Positions 53,404 through 64,000 are shown, numbered from the stretch's first letter. The stretch is DNA of 64,000 nucleotides from Conoideocrella luteorostrata (GCA_032433595.1 JASWJB010000040.1:145307-209306), one strand, 5' to 3'. Translations and numbers: made by a program. The notes: generated by a model from the sequence alone, not told the origin.

Positions 53404-56400
53404 AGGGCTTCAGGCGTCATATTTGATGCAACCAGGGCGTGTGGTTGGTATACAATGAATGAGGAGGTGAGCTTTAGGTGAGCAGTAAATGAGTAGGAGG
53501 TGACATGTATCCATTATATACATGGGGCGACTTATAAAATTTTACATATTGCCTTAGATAGAATAGAGTTAGTGTCTACAGGTGGCAACAGGTAAAAAAG
53601 ACGAGAAAGGGACGAGAATATAATGAACTTCTAGTTAATTAGTGTGTAGCATACTCCCTTCCCACTTTGAACGTTTTGTCATGTAGAACACATGTTCTCC
53701 CGAGTGGCTAATCCAACTCACCACGCTCCGTCTGTTTAACTCTAATTACTTAGGTATTCGTCTCCTGCTGAAGTTACATTTCTATCTGATGCCTAGCTTC
53801 TGCGGGTTGGTGTCAAATGCACGGTTGGATATCTGCCCATAATAGGGAGGTGTTAGCTATTGCGTTGTAGCTTCATGCAACAACAATAGTTACACACGAC
53901 CACGTGTTGGGGGTGCAATAAAGTAACAGCTCTTTTAGGTTAGATCGCCAGCAGCCTGTATAAGAGGTCTAGCGATTTTATGCTTACTGAAACATAGTGA
54001 ATTACACAAAACCTCCGATATAGCTGGCTTTGTCAAGAAGAGCAGTTATAGTCAATATAATATGGGGATAAGTCGTTCATTTATAGCTAAATGATGAGGA
54101 AATAGATCACTTTTTATAGCTGAATTCTAGCTCCTACGCATACAGATATTCCTTCTAAACAGGGCATAGTTTAACTGAGCTATCGAGCTGGTAGAAGCTC
54201 CGTAAGCGACAAACCTCGGCGACTTGAGAAGATCAAAATAAAAGATCGGAAACGCACAGGTTATCAGGACGTATAGTTAATAATCTAGACGTCTATGTAT
54301 TCAAGCGATCAGTATCATGTAATAGTAGGCATTTAAAGATAAAGTCAAAAATTGAAAAAGTCAACTTGCTTCACGAAGAAGGCATGGTTTCTTTTTATTC
54401 TGAGAGGAGCTACGTCAACTATAAATACACTGACCAAGGCTGACTAAAATCATCATCGTCAAAGAAAATCCTCACTCCCAGCAGCTACCCTGGGGGTGCT
54501 CAAATTCACGCACAAACTACCTAATTGTCCACTATTACTACGTATTACCTTACAAGAAAGCAATGCTAAATACTACTCTTTGTTAACAGATTCATCAATG
54601 CTCATGGCAAGCCAAGTCATCGCAATTGGTAGATCCCCAACTTCCACCTTGGGTTCGGATGGTCCACAACATCATCCGGAGCTAGAAGACGCTCTGAAGA
54701 GTAATGTCTGAACCTCCAGGATCTGCCCCGAATCCGGAAAGAGCTGCCCAGGTATATCATGTCCAAATGAGAGCACAATCACACAGGTTGTAGGGGTCCA
54801 ATTATACATACCCTGTGGATGCTGATGTGAAATCCTTGGATTTTTTAGGGAATTCCTTCAGGCTTATTCCTGGATATCCAGCATATCTCCCCGTATTTCC
54901 GACCTCTCCAACATCTCTCCCAACCTTTTTGTTGTCCAGCACCATCACACATGTCCATATTCTTTACCTTGCTTTTCTGACAGTAAATCAACAGACGGTT
55001 CAATCTCCTACTCCGTTCAGCTTAAAACCCGACCGTCAAACCAAGTTAGACTGAAAAGCGACCGTAATCCACAGGCTGCGTCAGCAATAGCAAATCTCGA
55101 GATCAAGACCAGGCAGTGAGGTAGAAGAGCTTGCGTATAGACTCGCCGCCTGATCACACGAGAATAGTCTTGGCCTGCAAGTTTCTAGAGTACAAATATA
55201 TCTACCTAGGAGATGTACGTCAATCCGCAAACGGACTATGTAAGATAACAAAAAGGTGTGCTTGTCATCCCAATAGACCAAAAAGATCCGCCAATGCAAG
55301 CGACTGGTTGCATTGCACCTTACAAAGGCGGCATAGTATGCCCTAAGAAAGGGGAAAAGGAATAAAAGCAGAGGACCTATCGGTTTAGGCAATGAAAGCA
55401 ATAAAGAAGATTTTTAATAAAGACCATAAAGACGTGGTTTGTTCGAAAGCAATAATAGCTTTAGCATATAGCCTAAGAGGTTGTTGGAGTGAGGCGGAGG
55501 AGCTGGAGATACAAGTAATAGAGACTCGCAAGAAGAGCGCCTTGAAGAAGCCAAAACCTTAATAAGGCATTACGTCCGACTACTTCGGGCTAAACTGGGA
55601 GCCAGCCATCCAAAGCACTTGTCTGCCGCTGACACTCTAGCTGGGCGGGAAATTTGATCTTTCCTTTACACTTGAAGGTTCAGTATGCGAAATACTTATT
55701 GCGTTCGTAGATCTAGAGCGACGGATATGTAGATCAAATAAAACACGAACATCTCCCTGGTAGCACAGCATGAGCTGTGTCAATGATTTTTGAGCAAGCA
55801 CGAGTCTGTGTCTTTTTGGAGAGGGAAGGCGCAGGCGCTCGGGACTAGGTGTCGTGCGTCGGCAGTAATGTGGTACGAACGGTCGCGAGAACGAAGTCCT
55901 AGGAGACTACGCCGCAGGGATTGAGTTCCATCTTACGGAGTATCAAGAGTTCCTTTAACTAGTTAGATGGCGGTAGGCAGCCCCCGAGCGCCAAAGCTAT
56001 ATTTTTAACATATACGGAGTATATGATCCGGTTGGCGCCTTGGGACCTGTAACAACCCATTAGCGTCGCGGGCTATCGGCGTCTTGCAGCAATCCGCACG
56101 GGGCGCGAGCACCCGCATATTAATAATTACCCAATACTCCATAGCGGTTGTGGATCAACACCTCGAGTTCCAGATCCGTAAAACTATTCGCAGCAAGCAT
56201 TTCCTACTGGCCGTCCCTTATTTAAGTTCGGAACGAGTCACTCAGGGGCTTTTTTCGCAGCCCGCCTCTGCGCTGACAAATGGGGAGAAGTGTACTCCGT
56301 ACCGAGTACGGAGTATCTTCCTCCACTTTCCTTTCTCTATGCAACCCGGCGCATATTCGTGGATATTGAGCGCAGGTTCCGCTCGACGGGCAGATACGGG

Positions 56401-56558
56401 TCGGACTCGACAGTCGCCCTAATTGTGAAGCACCGGTCAATCGTTTACGTACCAGTTGCCGCAGCACAGCACGGTAATTATAAAGCCTGCTTGCCTATCC
56501 ACACATCTGCCAACAGGTTGTCCATCACGCCTTTCGCTAGAACTCATATTAATTGAAC
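53404..56558. other. Long AT-rich gene-free stretch
   Basis: 3.2 kb without a supported gene; 53900-54450 is especially AT-rich. A CTATAAATAC at 54419-54428 has no gene after it. Four of the window's eight TACGGAGTA copies lie at 55934-56315. Confidence 0.55.
56293..56315. repeat. Inverted TACTCCGTAC / GTACGGAGTA pair
   Basis: Ten-base arms around CGA form a perfect palindrome, 244 nt before ATG 56559. Part of the over-represented TACGGAGTA motif set. Confidence 0.75.
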
Positions 56559-56942
56559 ATGTCTTACACGAGTCAAACACTTATCCACCGCGGCACCCTT
56601 GTCTTTGGAACGTTGCCCGTATTCCTAGGGCTGAACGCTTTAATACGACCCGAGGCTGCACTAAAGGCAATCGATTTCCCCATCCCTCCAGACGGTAAAG
56701 CACAAGAAACGGTTTTCTCCATTATTCGCTTCTACGGCATCCGCAACATCGCCATCGGCTATTCCACCATTCTGATCGGGATAGCTGGGAACAGAAGGTT
56801 GTTGGCGCTGAACTTGATTGGGGGATTGGCGATAAGTCTGGTTGATGGCTTCGTGATCAAGTCTTTGCGAGGACGTGGCCAGTGGAAACACTGGGGTTTT
56901 GCACCACTTGTGCTTGGGTTGGTTGTGGCTCTGCTTCAGTGA
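56559..56942 (+). CDS. Small four-helix membrane protein (DUF4267-like)
   Basis: 127 residues in one exon from ATG 56559; the frame extends two codons upstream only by TTG. Four hydrophobic segments are visible: GTLVFGTLPVFLGLNAL, IIRFYGIRNIAIGYSTILIG, ALNLIGGLAISLVDGF and GFAPLVLGLVVALL. The conserved FYGIRNIAIG stretch and the GLAISLVDGFV turn are typical of the DUF4267 family of fungal and bacterial membrane proteins, which has no assigned activity. An AATAAA lies 194 nt after the stop (57136-57141). Four TACGGAGTA motifs lie in the 625 nt upstream. The gene stands alone between gene-free stretches. Confidence 0.75.
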   Translation: MSYTSQTLIHRGTLVFGTLPVFLGLNALIRPEAALKAIDFPIPPDGKAQETVFSIIRFYGIRNIAIGYSTILIGIAGNRRLLALNLIGGLAISLVDGFVIKSLRGRGQWKHWGFAPLVLGLVVALLQ

Positions 56943-57915
56943 ATTGCTTCAAGGCGCGCGCATCCCTTGGCCTGTATATGCTGGGGGGTAATCGGCTACA
57001 TTGGCACGCTGTTCTCGAGACTCGGATGCAACTGGGTATCATTGTCAAATGCCCTTGAGCCACTCGAACCACAAGATTATCTGTTCCATTTCTCCCCTCT
57101 CCGTAGCAGTTTTTGGTGCTGTTATTTTTTATGGAAATAAAAGCTTCTTTATCTCGGGCATGCCCGCCCAGTCTCCTGTGACGGTCCCCGCTACTTCAAA
57201 CCACACGCACCTCACAACGTTTAGTTGATGAATAACGGATGCGAGGTAGATTAGGTGAAAAGCTTTAAATCAGAAGCTGCATAGCTGTCGCTGGGTTAGG
57301 GGCTCGTCATCATGGAGGCGATACAACGTCAAAATTTTGTTCAAAATTTTGTTCAGATTATGATGATCAATCGTGTATAAGTTGGAGCACCGAGCGAAAC
57401 CAGCTGCAGGAAGATGGTTCTGCTTGACTGGTTGCGTGAAGACGGGACTTGCGGGGCTTGCTAGTGGCTGTAGGCACAAGATGCGAAGTGGACGGCGCCG
57501 GCGGCGAAGAAACCAACCCAAGCAGGGTGCGGTTCACCGACAAGATGCCAGTTCGCGACTCACGTTGTCGTGCTCTGGGACTTTTGCGATGTTACGTCGA
57601 AGCCGCCGGTGGGATGGGATTCGCCATTGATGATGGCGTCGACGCGATGGTGTCCGGGGAAGTGGCGGCGTGTCAATGTGGTGGAATTCAAAACCCCCGT
57701 CCCTACCCCAGTGACACTAGCCCAGCCTTGCTGACTTGGAGCAACCTGCCTGCCTAAAGAACAATAACAAGGGATCGCCCTCCCGTGGTTTCGTAGGCCT
57801 CTCGTCTGGCCAATCGCCATAATTTCCAATAAACCATAGTAGCTAGTGTCCGTAGCCACAGCACGTGTTGTAGTGGGGGTGGCTTATGCAACTGGCCTAC
57901 TCGTGCAGCCTACTG
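56943..57915. other. Gene-free stretch
   Basis: Contains a possible poly(A) signal (57136-57141) and a small tandem (AAAATTTTGTTC) x2 at 57331-57354. No gene recognised. Confidence 0.5.
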
Positions 57916-58740
57916 CTATAGGTCGTAACAATCCTCTTTTGCTTGCATCTTAAGACCCTCCGCCTTAGCACTAGATAATCCTGCCAGAGGCAGAAATTCG
58001 GTAAGACTGTCGGTAATCCACGTAAGATTGCGCTGATGCATTGCACCAATTTGCTTGCGCTCTGGGCCCTTAGGCCAAGTGTTCCTTACTAAGGTGGATT
58101 TCTCTCGGTGGATATTGATAAATCCTACCTCACCCAACCATTTCGTGTACTACATCGGCTTCGTCAAGTCTCTCCAGCCAACTTTGCGCCTCTCGTCACT
58201 AGTTGGGCCCATTTCTCAAGGGCCGAGCCTGGGGCAGTACCATCAGCCACTGTGTAGTGCAGTCCAGAGTCATGGAATTCGATCCAGCCGCCAGGCTTCA
58301 TGTTATCGCGCATCGTCCTCATGACGTTTTTGGTGCTATCAAAGCAAGAGACGACATGGCCAAAGTGAGCATAGTCGAATAAGGAATCAAATGACCAGTC
58401 TTCGCATTCAACATCCCGTCGAAGGAACTGGCAGTTTCGCGGCGCATCGGCCGGCTGGATCAAGCTGAAGTTAATACCCAGCACAGTCGATTCGGGGTGC
58501 TGCTCCCCTATTCGTGGCCTTAGCAACCTATGCTCGCAAGTTTCTCCAGCTCATATACGTGAGCAGGAGGGGCAACTATCAAGGCCAAAACGTACTGTAT
58601 TCCATGGCCCATTTACCAGTTCCCGTAGCCCATCAAGCACCCGAGCTCGGGGACTCGCTGGTGCTCGGCCAAGCTTGCCGCCTGAAATGCGTAGTAGTAT
58701 TTCGTATTGATAATCTAACTCAGTGTTAACATGAGAAAGT
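57916..58740 (-). pseudogene. SAM-dependent methyltransferase (LaeA/TAM-like), decayed
   Basis: Reading leftward, the remains of a fungal class I methyltransferase occur in order. ELDYQYEILLRISGGKLG is the N-terminal helix. A shifted frame reads GATGTGKWAMEY, the SAM-binding glycine loop. HPESTVLGINFSLIQP is the acidic strand and the Q-P turn. FLRRDVECEDWSFDSLFDYAH and MKPGGWIEFHDSG follow. After a frame change and an in-frame TAG, WLGEVGFINIHREKSTLV completes the C-terminal part to the stop at 57916. At least two frameshifts (near 58660 and 58172) and stops at 58170 (TGA) and 58155 (TAG) make it non-functional. The TAG falls where the related reading would have a sense codon such as CAG, compatible with C-to-T change. 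The intact family methylates small molecules or proteins in secondary metabolism. Confidence 0.75.
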
Positions 58741-60824
58741 CTGTTCACTCTGTTCGTAGTAAAAGCAATCAGCACATACCGAGCCGAACTTGTTCTAGCT
58801 GAAATGGACATTGTTAGAGAATTACAGACTTCCGAAGGAAATAGTAGCACATACAACATCATTGGGAGAAAGTTTGCTGTCATGACGTTAATTGCTAAGA
58901 CATTAAGGGTGTCGTTGAACGTGCGTACCTCCAGTTCCGAAGTCAGGGTAGGTCCTGAGTACAGCTTTCGCAGAATCCCCGCCAGTAGTCTCACTGGCGA
59001 GGTTCAGGGCTTGACTCTTTTTCAACATTTTGGCTTTTGGAAGAGCAACACGCTCAAAATGGTGGTATATACATAAAATATTCAGACTGTAGCTTTGAAC
59101 AAAGGTTGACGAAGGGCGGAGACGGTGAAAAATCATTGCAGACAAAAATTCAGTCAAGCCACGGAGGACGAGCGCAACGTACCTATGGAAGAGAACTGGA
59201 GGAACGGCAGAACCTACCAGTTCATTGCCTAAAGAGCTGCACTGAGAAACACTAACCCCAGACTATGGTTCCGGTAGGGCATCAGTATACTTCATCAAAG
59301 ATATTCTATCTTTACCATGTGAGTCTTCCCACTAAAACAAAGGATCTAGCTCAACCCTAGCAATCATGTCGGGCCGGCACCACCGGGTCCCGTGTACTGT
59401 TACCGGTTCGCTAATGCCGCAGCGTGTCTATTTGCGACCATTATAGCGTCTACACACAGCGTCTTGGCTCTAAGAAAGACTTGAAAGCAATTTTCTTTCC
59501 CGTGTAGAGAATGTTTGCTTTAGTGTAATAAGTATATACTTAGGTCGCTTGTTGTAGTCTTTATTAAGCCTGAACAGCTCTTTCGATTCGTTGATTCGCT
59601 CACTTTTGTCGTTCCCATCGCTTTGCACAAGGGTGCTAGTCATGCAACATTGATCAACTAACTATGCACACCCTGGACCCTAGTTCAGCCAGCCACAAGA
59701 GCCTCAAGAGCCTCCAACGGAGTTGTTTCAACTCTCGTAATCGGCCTGACGAGATCTACTAAAATTCTGAGCCGTGGCTGAAGCCCTCAAATCCGGCCGT
59801 AGTTCCCATTAGTGCTCGTTGAGAAGCCAGACGTGGCATTCAAGCATTCGCGGCTCTTGTCCTGTATGTTTGCACCCCCCGCATGAACAGTTTTCCCAAC
59901 TGCAGCATCAGGCTGTTGAAATGCAATTACCGACCTATCCGCAGTAGTCTACACCGTTATTTTATTTTGATGCGGAAAGAAAAGAGCTGCGGACGTTCCG
60001 AAATGGACAGAGGAAGTGGTACTGCGTCTATTTTGGTCGGGCAAATTGGCGCGTGAGCTAAGATTCCAGCTGATGGCTATAACCGGTTTTAATGGAAGTC
60101 GCACGGGCTGTTCATTAGATTAAGTTTGAAGACCACATGGGACTGTTATTACCAGACGAAAGCGTTGTCTCTTGCCTTTGCGTTTGGGCCCCTGCCGACC
60201 CCCGCTAGACCCATGTAGACCATCTATTTGAAACGCTGGCAGTTCAGCTCCAGACCATTTAGCCCCTTGTGCCACGTTGAACGTGGCTGGCTGTACTTTA
60301 TATAGGGGTTATCTACTCCGTACAACCGTAGCTTGAAAGGATTCATTCATGACTTGCATTTTGCTACAGCATGTTGAATCGCCGTAATGGGTGCGACGTG
60401 CACCCTGCTCCTGGCAAAAGCCTCCAGAAGTGTCAGCCCATGCTCCAACATGTCTGATGTCAAACCCGTTTCAATTTGAAATGGCTGATCTTGGAGACGA
60501 AAGCACAGAAGGAAGACGCGCGAACTTTTGACCCCCGATCGTGACACAATTGATCGTGGAATCACTAGGCTCTTTGCTGTCAGTTTCTACGCACTGCGGC
60601 TTAATATTCCCGCATTAGCGTCTTTTTTTTACTCCAAGTTGAATCCGACTGAATTCCTGGGACATAGTCAATAAGGGAAACGTTACAACAAGTGGGCAGG
60701 CAGCACAATTTGGCCGATGCTATTACTCGTCCCTGTCAACCAGACTCCACTGTAACAACTCGATACACCGCCCTTCACCTATTATCCGCATTCTTCTACC
60801 AACAGAGGCTTTTTTGTATCAGAA
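58741..60824. other. Gene-free stretch upstream of the fusion gene
   Basis: 2 kb with no supported gene. A TATATA-containing segment is at 60297-60304, about 520 nt before the next ATG, next to TACTCCGTA (60314-60322). Promoter of the fusion gene lies here. Confidence 0.5.
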
Positions 60825-63737
60825 ATGGATCAGTTGGAATTGGGAAACTTGGGTCAAGTTCCCAGGTTCCGGGATCTGCTATCAACCTTGCCAAAGTCCC
60901 CCGGTCGATCATGCTATGCCGCGGTGTATGAGGTGATGAATAATCTTGGTCGAGCTATCAAGTTAACGCAGCACCGCCGTCTGATCAATGACTTGAATTC
61001 GACTCTCGGATTTGAGACCTTGGAGGCCATAACATCAATATCGTTAACCAACACAGAGGTTTGCGCAGCGTTTGGAGTATACTTTACTGCCCTGGAACAA
61101 GCCTTTCACTGGCCCAGAGATACTGCCAGCTCTACCCCAGAGATGTTGGAGAATCACAAGCTGGTCATCCAAATACTGAATCAGCCGCAGCTACGGGAAA
61201 AGCTGTGTTATTTGCTGGAAATTGAGTCCAGAGTTGGAAAAGTCGCGAAATTTCCGAAAACCGTCGCCCAGACAGCCTTGACGATGGCCAGGTCCATTTT
61301 GCAAGAAGCACAGCTTGCACGCCAAAGTGGTCGCCCTCTCCCCGGAAATATACAGGACACAGTCAACTTACTATACCGTACATGTCGGAGTGACTGGTTT
61401 GACCAGGGAGACTACAACGATTTTGACAGCCACAAGCAGTTTGGTCGCTTGCATGAAGTCATACGTGCATCCGGAACACAGAGACGTCTGCAAGAATTAT
61501 TTGAAGAAGCTTCAGCTATCTCATGTCTGCGGTGTATGCCAAATCTTCTTCAAGGCTTGCCTTCTACGACCGAGATGCTGCAGGCCGCTCTCGCAGCCAT
61601 ACAATTCGCAGTCGCTGTTGTACGAGACGAGCTGTTTGCTGTGGCAATCGATGAGGTTATCTGGGGCAGAACCTTTGCGAATTTCTCAAAAGCGGTAGGT
61701 TTCTGCAATGTGAGCGCTGGCGGCGCAGACGCACCTATATTTTGCTTCATTGATACTCTTTGTGGTCGAGCGGACGCGAACAGCAAAGTTGCGCTTTTGG
61801 AGGAGCTTGAATTCCGTTCACGATTCTTTCCGCCGAATGTGAGAGCCTTGGTAGACCACCTGGCATCATCGCCATCGCTTCGCACGTACTTGGCCTCCCA
61901 TGATGCCACTTACGAGCTTCAGCAGTCTTTCAGAGGCCTCGAACAACAGCGGTATGACCTCTACCGGATGCATAGAAAAAAGGCAACGCGCATCACTATA
62001 GCATTGCGAGCAGGACAACGAGGAACCTCAGCAGGGGTATGCGCCAGAGGTGGAACTACCGGCGTCGCGAAACATCTCGCAGGCACATTGAGAGACGCGA
62101 TGAAAGCCAGATTTGGCGATGATTTGTCGGCTCTCCAAATCGATGCCATAGCACAGTCCCACTCACCACTTCTAGTCGGGAACGCACAAGTTCATGCTGC
62201 CAGGGTTATCTTTCGCTTTTCAACACCATTAGCAATTGGGCCCGGCGACTGTCTGGAGGTGACGGTGCAGCTGCCAGATGGAGCACGGCGGACGCGAACC
62301 TATTCAGTCACATACACATACTCAAGCCAAAATCTTCCTGAAGGAAATGGCTATCAGATAACCAGTGCCGCAGAAGTCAATATACGCTGCAAGGGTCTGG
62401 TTTCGAGATACCTTTGTAGCCAGAGTCAGGGCTGTCAGGTCCAAGTTGCTGTTAAGCCTGCTCCACACTTCCGCCTCAGCAAAAATACCAAACCAAAAGA
62501 ACAGACTATCTTTGTGGCTCAAGGCGGATCGGTTGGTCTCTTTGTGGCTTGGATTGAGCGCCAGAAGCAATTAACAGGAAGATATGTGCTTGTTGTTGGC
62601 GCTCGACGGTACAGCGAGCTTGGATACAAGGCCGAGCTTCGCAAGCTGGCATATCGCTGCGTTCCATCTCTGCAGATTGTGGTTGCTTTATCGCAGCCTG
62701 GGACAGATGATTTGTCTATTCTCCGATCTTGGGGTGCCCAGCCATATCATGGCTGGGTTACTGGCTATCTCAGCCTATGCTCCTATCAAAATATAAGAAC
62801 CGTTCATATTTGTGGCTCATCTTCCTTTGGGTTGGACACAGCCAAGTCTCCAGCGTTCTACACCGATAAAACAACCTACCGCGAGAGAAAATATGGACCG
62901 AGACTTCAACCTATTACTACCTCAACAATCCCGACTATTCGACTACTTGTCGCTCCAGAACCGCAAGACACAGCAATAACTCCGAATTTTCCCCTGGTAT
63001 CACGATCGGACCTTGCCTTGCACAATTCTCCTACAGATTTATGGATTGCCGTGGGCAGTTATGTCTATGACGTGACCGCCATCTTAAGGTTTCATCCTGG
63101 CGGTGAAAAGGTTCTTCTGGCCCGAGCCGGCCGGCAAGCCGAGGACATGTTCAAGTCCGTCCACGGTGACAGCGAAGACGTTAATGCATTACTGCGACGC
63201 ACAATTGTTGGCCAGCTTGCTCCTCCGGATCAAAAAAATATGGCTTGGGAGAAATGGCTCGACCGCGTTGTCGAGATACAAAATGACCTAACAAACCACA
63301 GCCGGTTCGAGAAGGTACCGTCACCGTCAGGTGATAATCTCAGCGAATGCCCTCCGAGCGAAGTGGTACACGCCTCGGTAGATTGCTTCATTAGTGGCTG
63401 GCATTTACTTCTTTACGAGATGAACATTGGTGAATCTGAGCCAAGCCAGCTTCAGCTGACGGGGACTGAGGTGCGAGCGGCGCTTGATGCATGTCAAGCC
63501 ACAGCTTACGAGCAGTCTTTCGCTGATATCGCACGTTGTGGCTTCGTACTACATCGAATTTTTGATGCGCATATGTTACTGGCCAGCAAGATTCATTCTT
63601 TCTTGGATAAGTTAAAAAGCGAAATTGCGACATGCATTATCAATAATCTGGACCTAGGTTTCGGTGTTTTCTACGCTTGCACAAACAAATGCATAGCAGC
63701 AATGAACGAGTTAGCCGAGGACATGGGTAGCATTTAG
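60825..63737 (+). CDS. Fusion: IDO-like heme domain + FAD/NAD(P) reductase + cytochrome b5 + helical tail
   Basis: 970 residues in a single exon from ATG 60825 (AGAAATGG). Residues 1-430 are all-helical and resemble the indoleamine 2,3-dioxygenase/PrnB superfamily: RFFPPNVRALVDHLASSPSL (333-352), then RYDLYRMHRKKATRITIAL with His383 at the place of the proximal heme ligand, and a glycine-rich RGTSAG (399-404). Residues 440-720 resemble the FAD/NAD(P)H half of P450 reductase. RTRTYSVT (491-TYS) is the FAD motif, KGLVSRYLC-like and PHFRLS follow, AQGGSVGLFVAWIERQ lies at the nicotinamide loop, and VHICGSSSFGL comes later. There is no FMN (flavodoxin) domain. Residues 735-795 are cytochrome b5: LWIAVGSYVYDV, FHPGGEK (His757) and MFKSVHGD (His780), 23 apart as in nitrate reductase b5 domains. 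Residues 796-970 are helical and unrecognised. Predicted role: NAD(P)H-driven, self-sufficient heme oxygenase acting on an indole-like substrate (inference). No signal peptide. Confidence 0.8.
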   Translation: MDQLELGNLGQVPRFRDLLSTLPKSPGRSCYAAVYEVMNNLGRAIKLTQHRRLINDLNSTLGFETLEAITSISLTNTEVCAAFGVYFTALEQAFHWPRDTASSTPEMLENHKLVIQILNQPQLREKLCYLLEIESRVGKVAKFPKTVAQTALTMARSILQEAQLARQSGRPLPGNIQDTVNLLYRTCRSDWFDQGDYNDFDSHKQFGRLHEVIRASGTQRRLQELFEEASAISCLRCMPNLLQGLPSTTEMLQAALAAIQFAVAVVRDELFAVAIDEVIWGRTFANFSKAVGFCNVSAGGADAPIFCFIDTLCGRADANSKVALLEELEFRSRFFPPNVRALVDHLASSPSLRTYLASHDATYELQQSFRGLEQQRYDLYRMHRKKATRITIALRAGQRGTSAGVCARGGTTGVAKHLAGTLRDAMKARFGDDLSALQIDAIAQSHSPLLVGNAQVHAARVIFRFSTPLAIGPGDCLEVTVQLPDGARRTRTYSVTYTYSSQNLPEGNGYQITSAAEVNIRCKGLVSRYLCSQSQGCQVQVAVKPAPHFRLSKNTKPKEQTIFVAQGGSVGLFVAWIERQKQLTGRYVLVVGARRYSELGYKAELRKLAYRCVPSLQIVVALSQPGTDDLSILRSWGAQPYHGWVTGYLSLCSYQNIRTVHICGSSSFGLDTAKSPAFYTDKTTYRERKYGPRLQPITTSTIPTIRLLVAPEPQDTAITPNFPLVSRSDLALHNSPTDLWIAVGSYVYDVTAILRFHPGGEKVLLARAGRQAEDMFKSVHGDSEDVNALLRRTIVGQLAPPDQKNMAWEKWLDRVVEIQNDLTNHSRFEKVPSPSGDNLSECPPSEVVHASVDCFISGWHLLLYEMNIGESEPSQLQLTGTEVRAALDACQATAYEQSFADIARCGFVLHRIFDAHMLLASKIHSFLDKLKSEIATCIINNLDLGFGVFYACTNKCIAAMNELAEDMGSI

Positions 63738-64000
63738 GGATCATTATCTCAGCTTCACGAAAAAGTATATTCGTTTTTAGATTCTTCAAAACTAAAGGAT
63801 TCCACAAATACGAAAGGCGTTAATGTTACACACATCTGAGCGAAAGTGTCACAAGTGAGCAGCTATGGAAGTTGATCTCTAAGGCAGTGGAAAAATGTCC
63901 TTGATTTCTATCTAATTGACGGGAATTCGGCTGCTATTTATCTCTACGATATCCCTCTTCTCGTGCATTTATTCCATTCCATTGATTCTGACGATATCGT
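63738..64000. other. 3' flank of the fusion gene
   Basis: 263 nt to the window edge. AT-rich; nothing recognised. Confidence 0.5.

Noticed and set aside
1..64000. tRNA, rRNA or CRISPR features
   Set aside because: I looked for B-box-like GGTTCGANTCC cores on both strands; the GGTTCGAA hits (for example 27279, 46483, 52852) are inside coding exons with no cloverleaf. No regularly spaced repeats. A tRNAscan run would be decisive.

Overview
The window is nuclear DNA of a filamentous ascomycete (Pezizomycotina). The evidence is many short introns of 50-98 nt with GT...AG (twice GC...AG) borders, three Zn2Cys6 regulators, fungal-type secreted Cys-rich proteins, a CAP59/CMT1-type mannosyltransferase and a fungal P450. 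A secreted heat-labile-enterotoxin-like ADP-ribosyltransferase and relics of other secreted proteins suggest a hypocrealean, possibly insect- or host-associated, fungus. That lineage call is inference.

Layout. 1-1853: the 3' part of cytosolic isoleucyl-tRNA synthetase. 1854-15172: a gene-poor stretch with a broken UbiA-type membrane gene, an intact FAD monooxygenase, the enterotoxin-like gene, a broken GPI-protein gene, a small M24 peptidase-like gene and a subtilase relic. 15896-22292: a Zn2Cys6 regulator, an aldehyde dehydrogenase, and a DHDPS-family lyase divergent from it. 23695-25868: a secreted protein followed by frame-broken relics. 26825-41239: a run of catabolic-looking genes: an FMN 2-hydroxyacid oxidase, a class II aldolase, a nitroreductase, a second Zn2Cys6 regulator, a ketose-bisphosphate-type aldolase, an SDR and a Dal5-like MFS carrier. 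41981-53403: a Cys-rich secreted protein, a P450, a third Zn2Cys6 regulator, a GT69 mannosyltransferase and a single-pass surface protein. 56559-58740: a small DUF4267-like membrane protein and a broken methyltransferase. 60825-63737: a 970-residue single-exon fusion.

How the genes may work together. From 15896 to 41239 there are two aldolases, a pyruvate-type lyase, an aldehyde dehydrogenase, an SDR, a 2-hydroxyacid oxidase, an organic-anion-type transporter and two regulators of the same PF11951-like class. Several start from shared divergent promoters. This looks like a carbon (sugar-acid or polyol) utilisation island; the substrate cannot be read from sequence.

The most unusual gene is at 60825-63737. 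It joins an indoleamine-2,3-dioxygenase-like heme domain, a P450-reductase-like FAD/NAD(P) module without an FMN domain, a cytochrome b5 with both heme histidines, and an unrecognised helical tail: a candidate self-sufficient IDO-type oxygenase.

Other points: at least six broken genes lie among genes whose exon lengths close exactly in frame; two GC-AG introns were found by frame closure; a dispersed repeat of about 80 bp occurs three times; and the 9-mer TACGGAGTA is strongly over-represented between genes.
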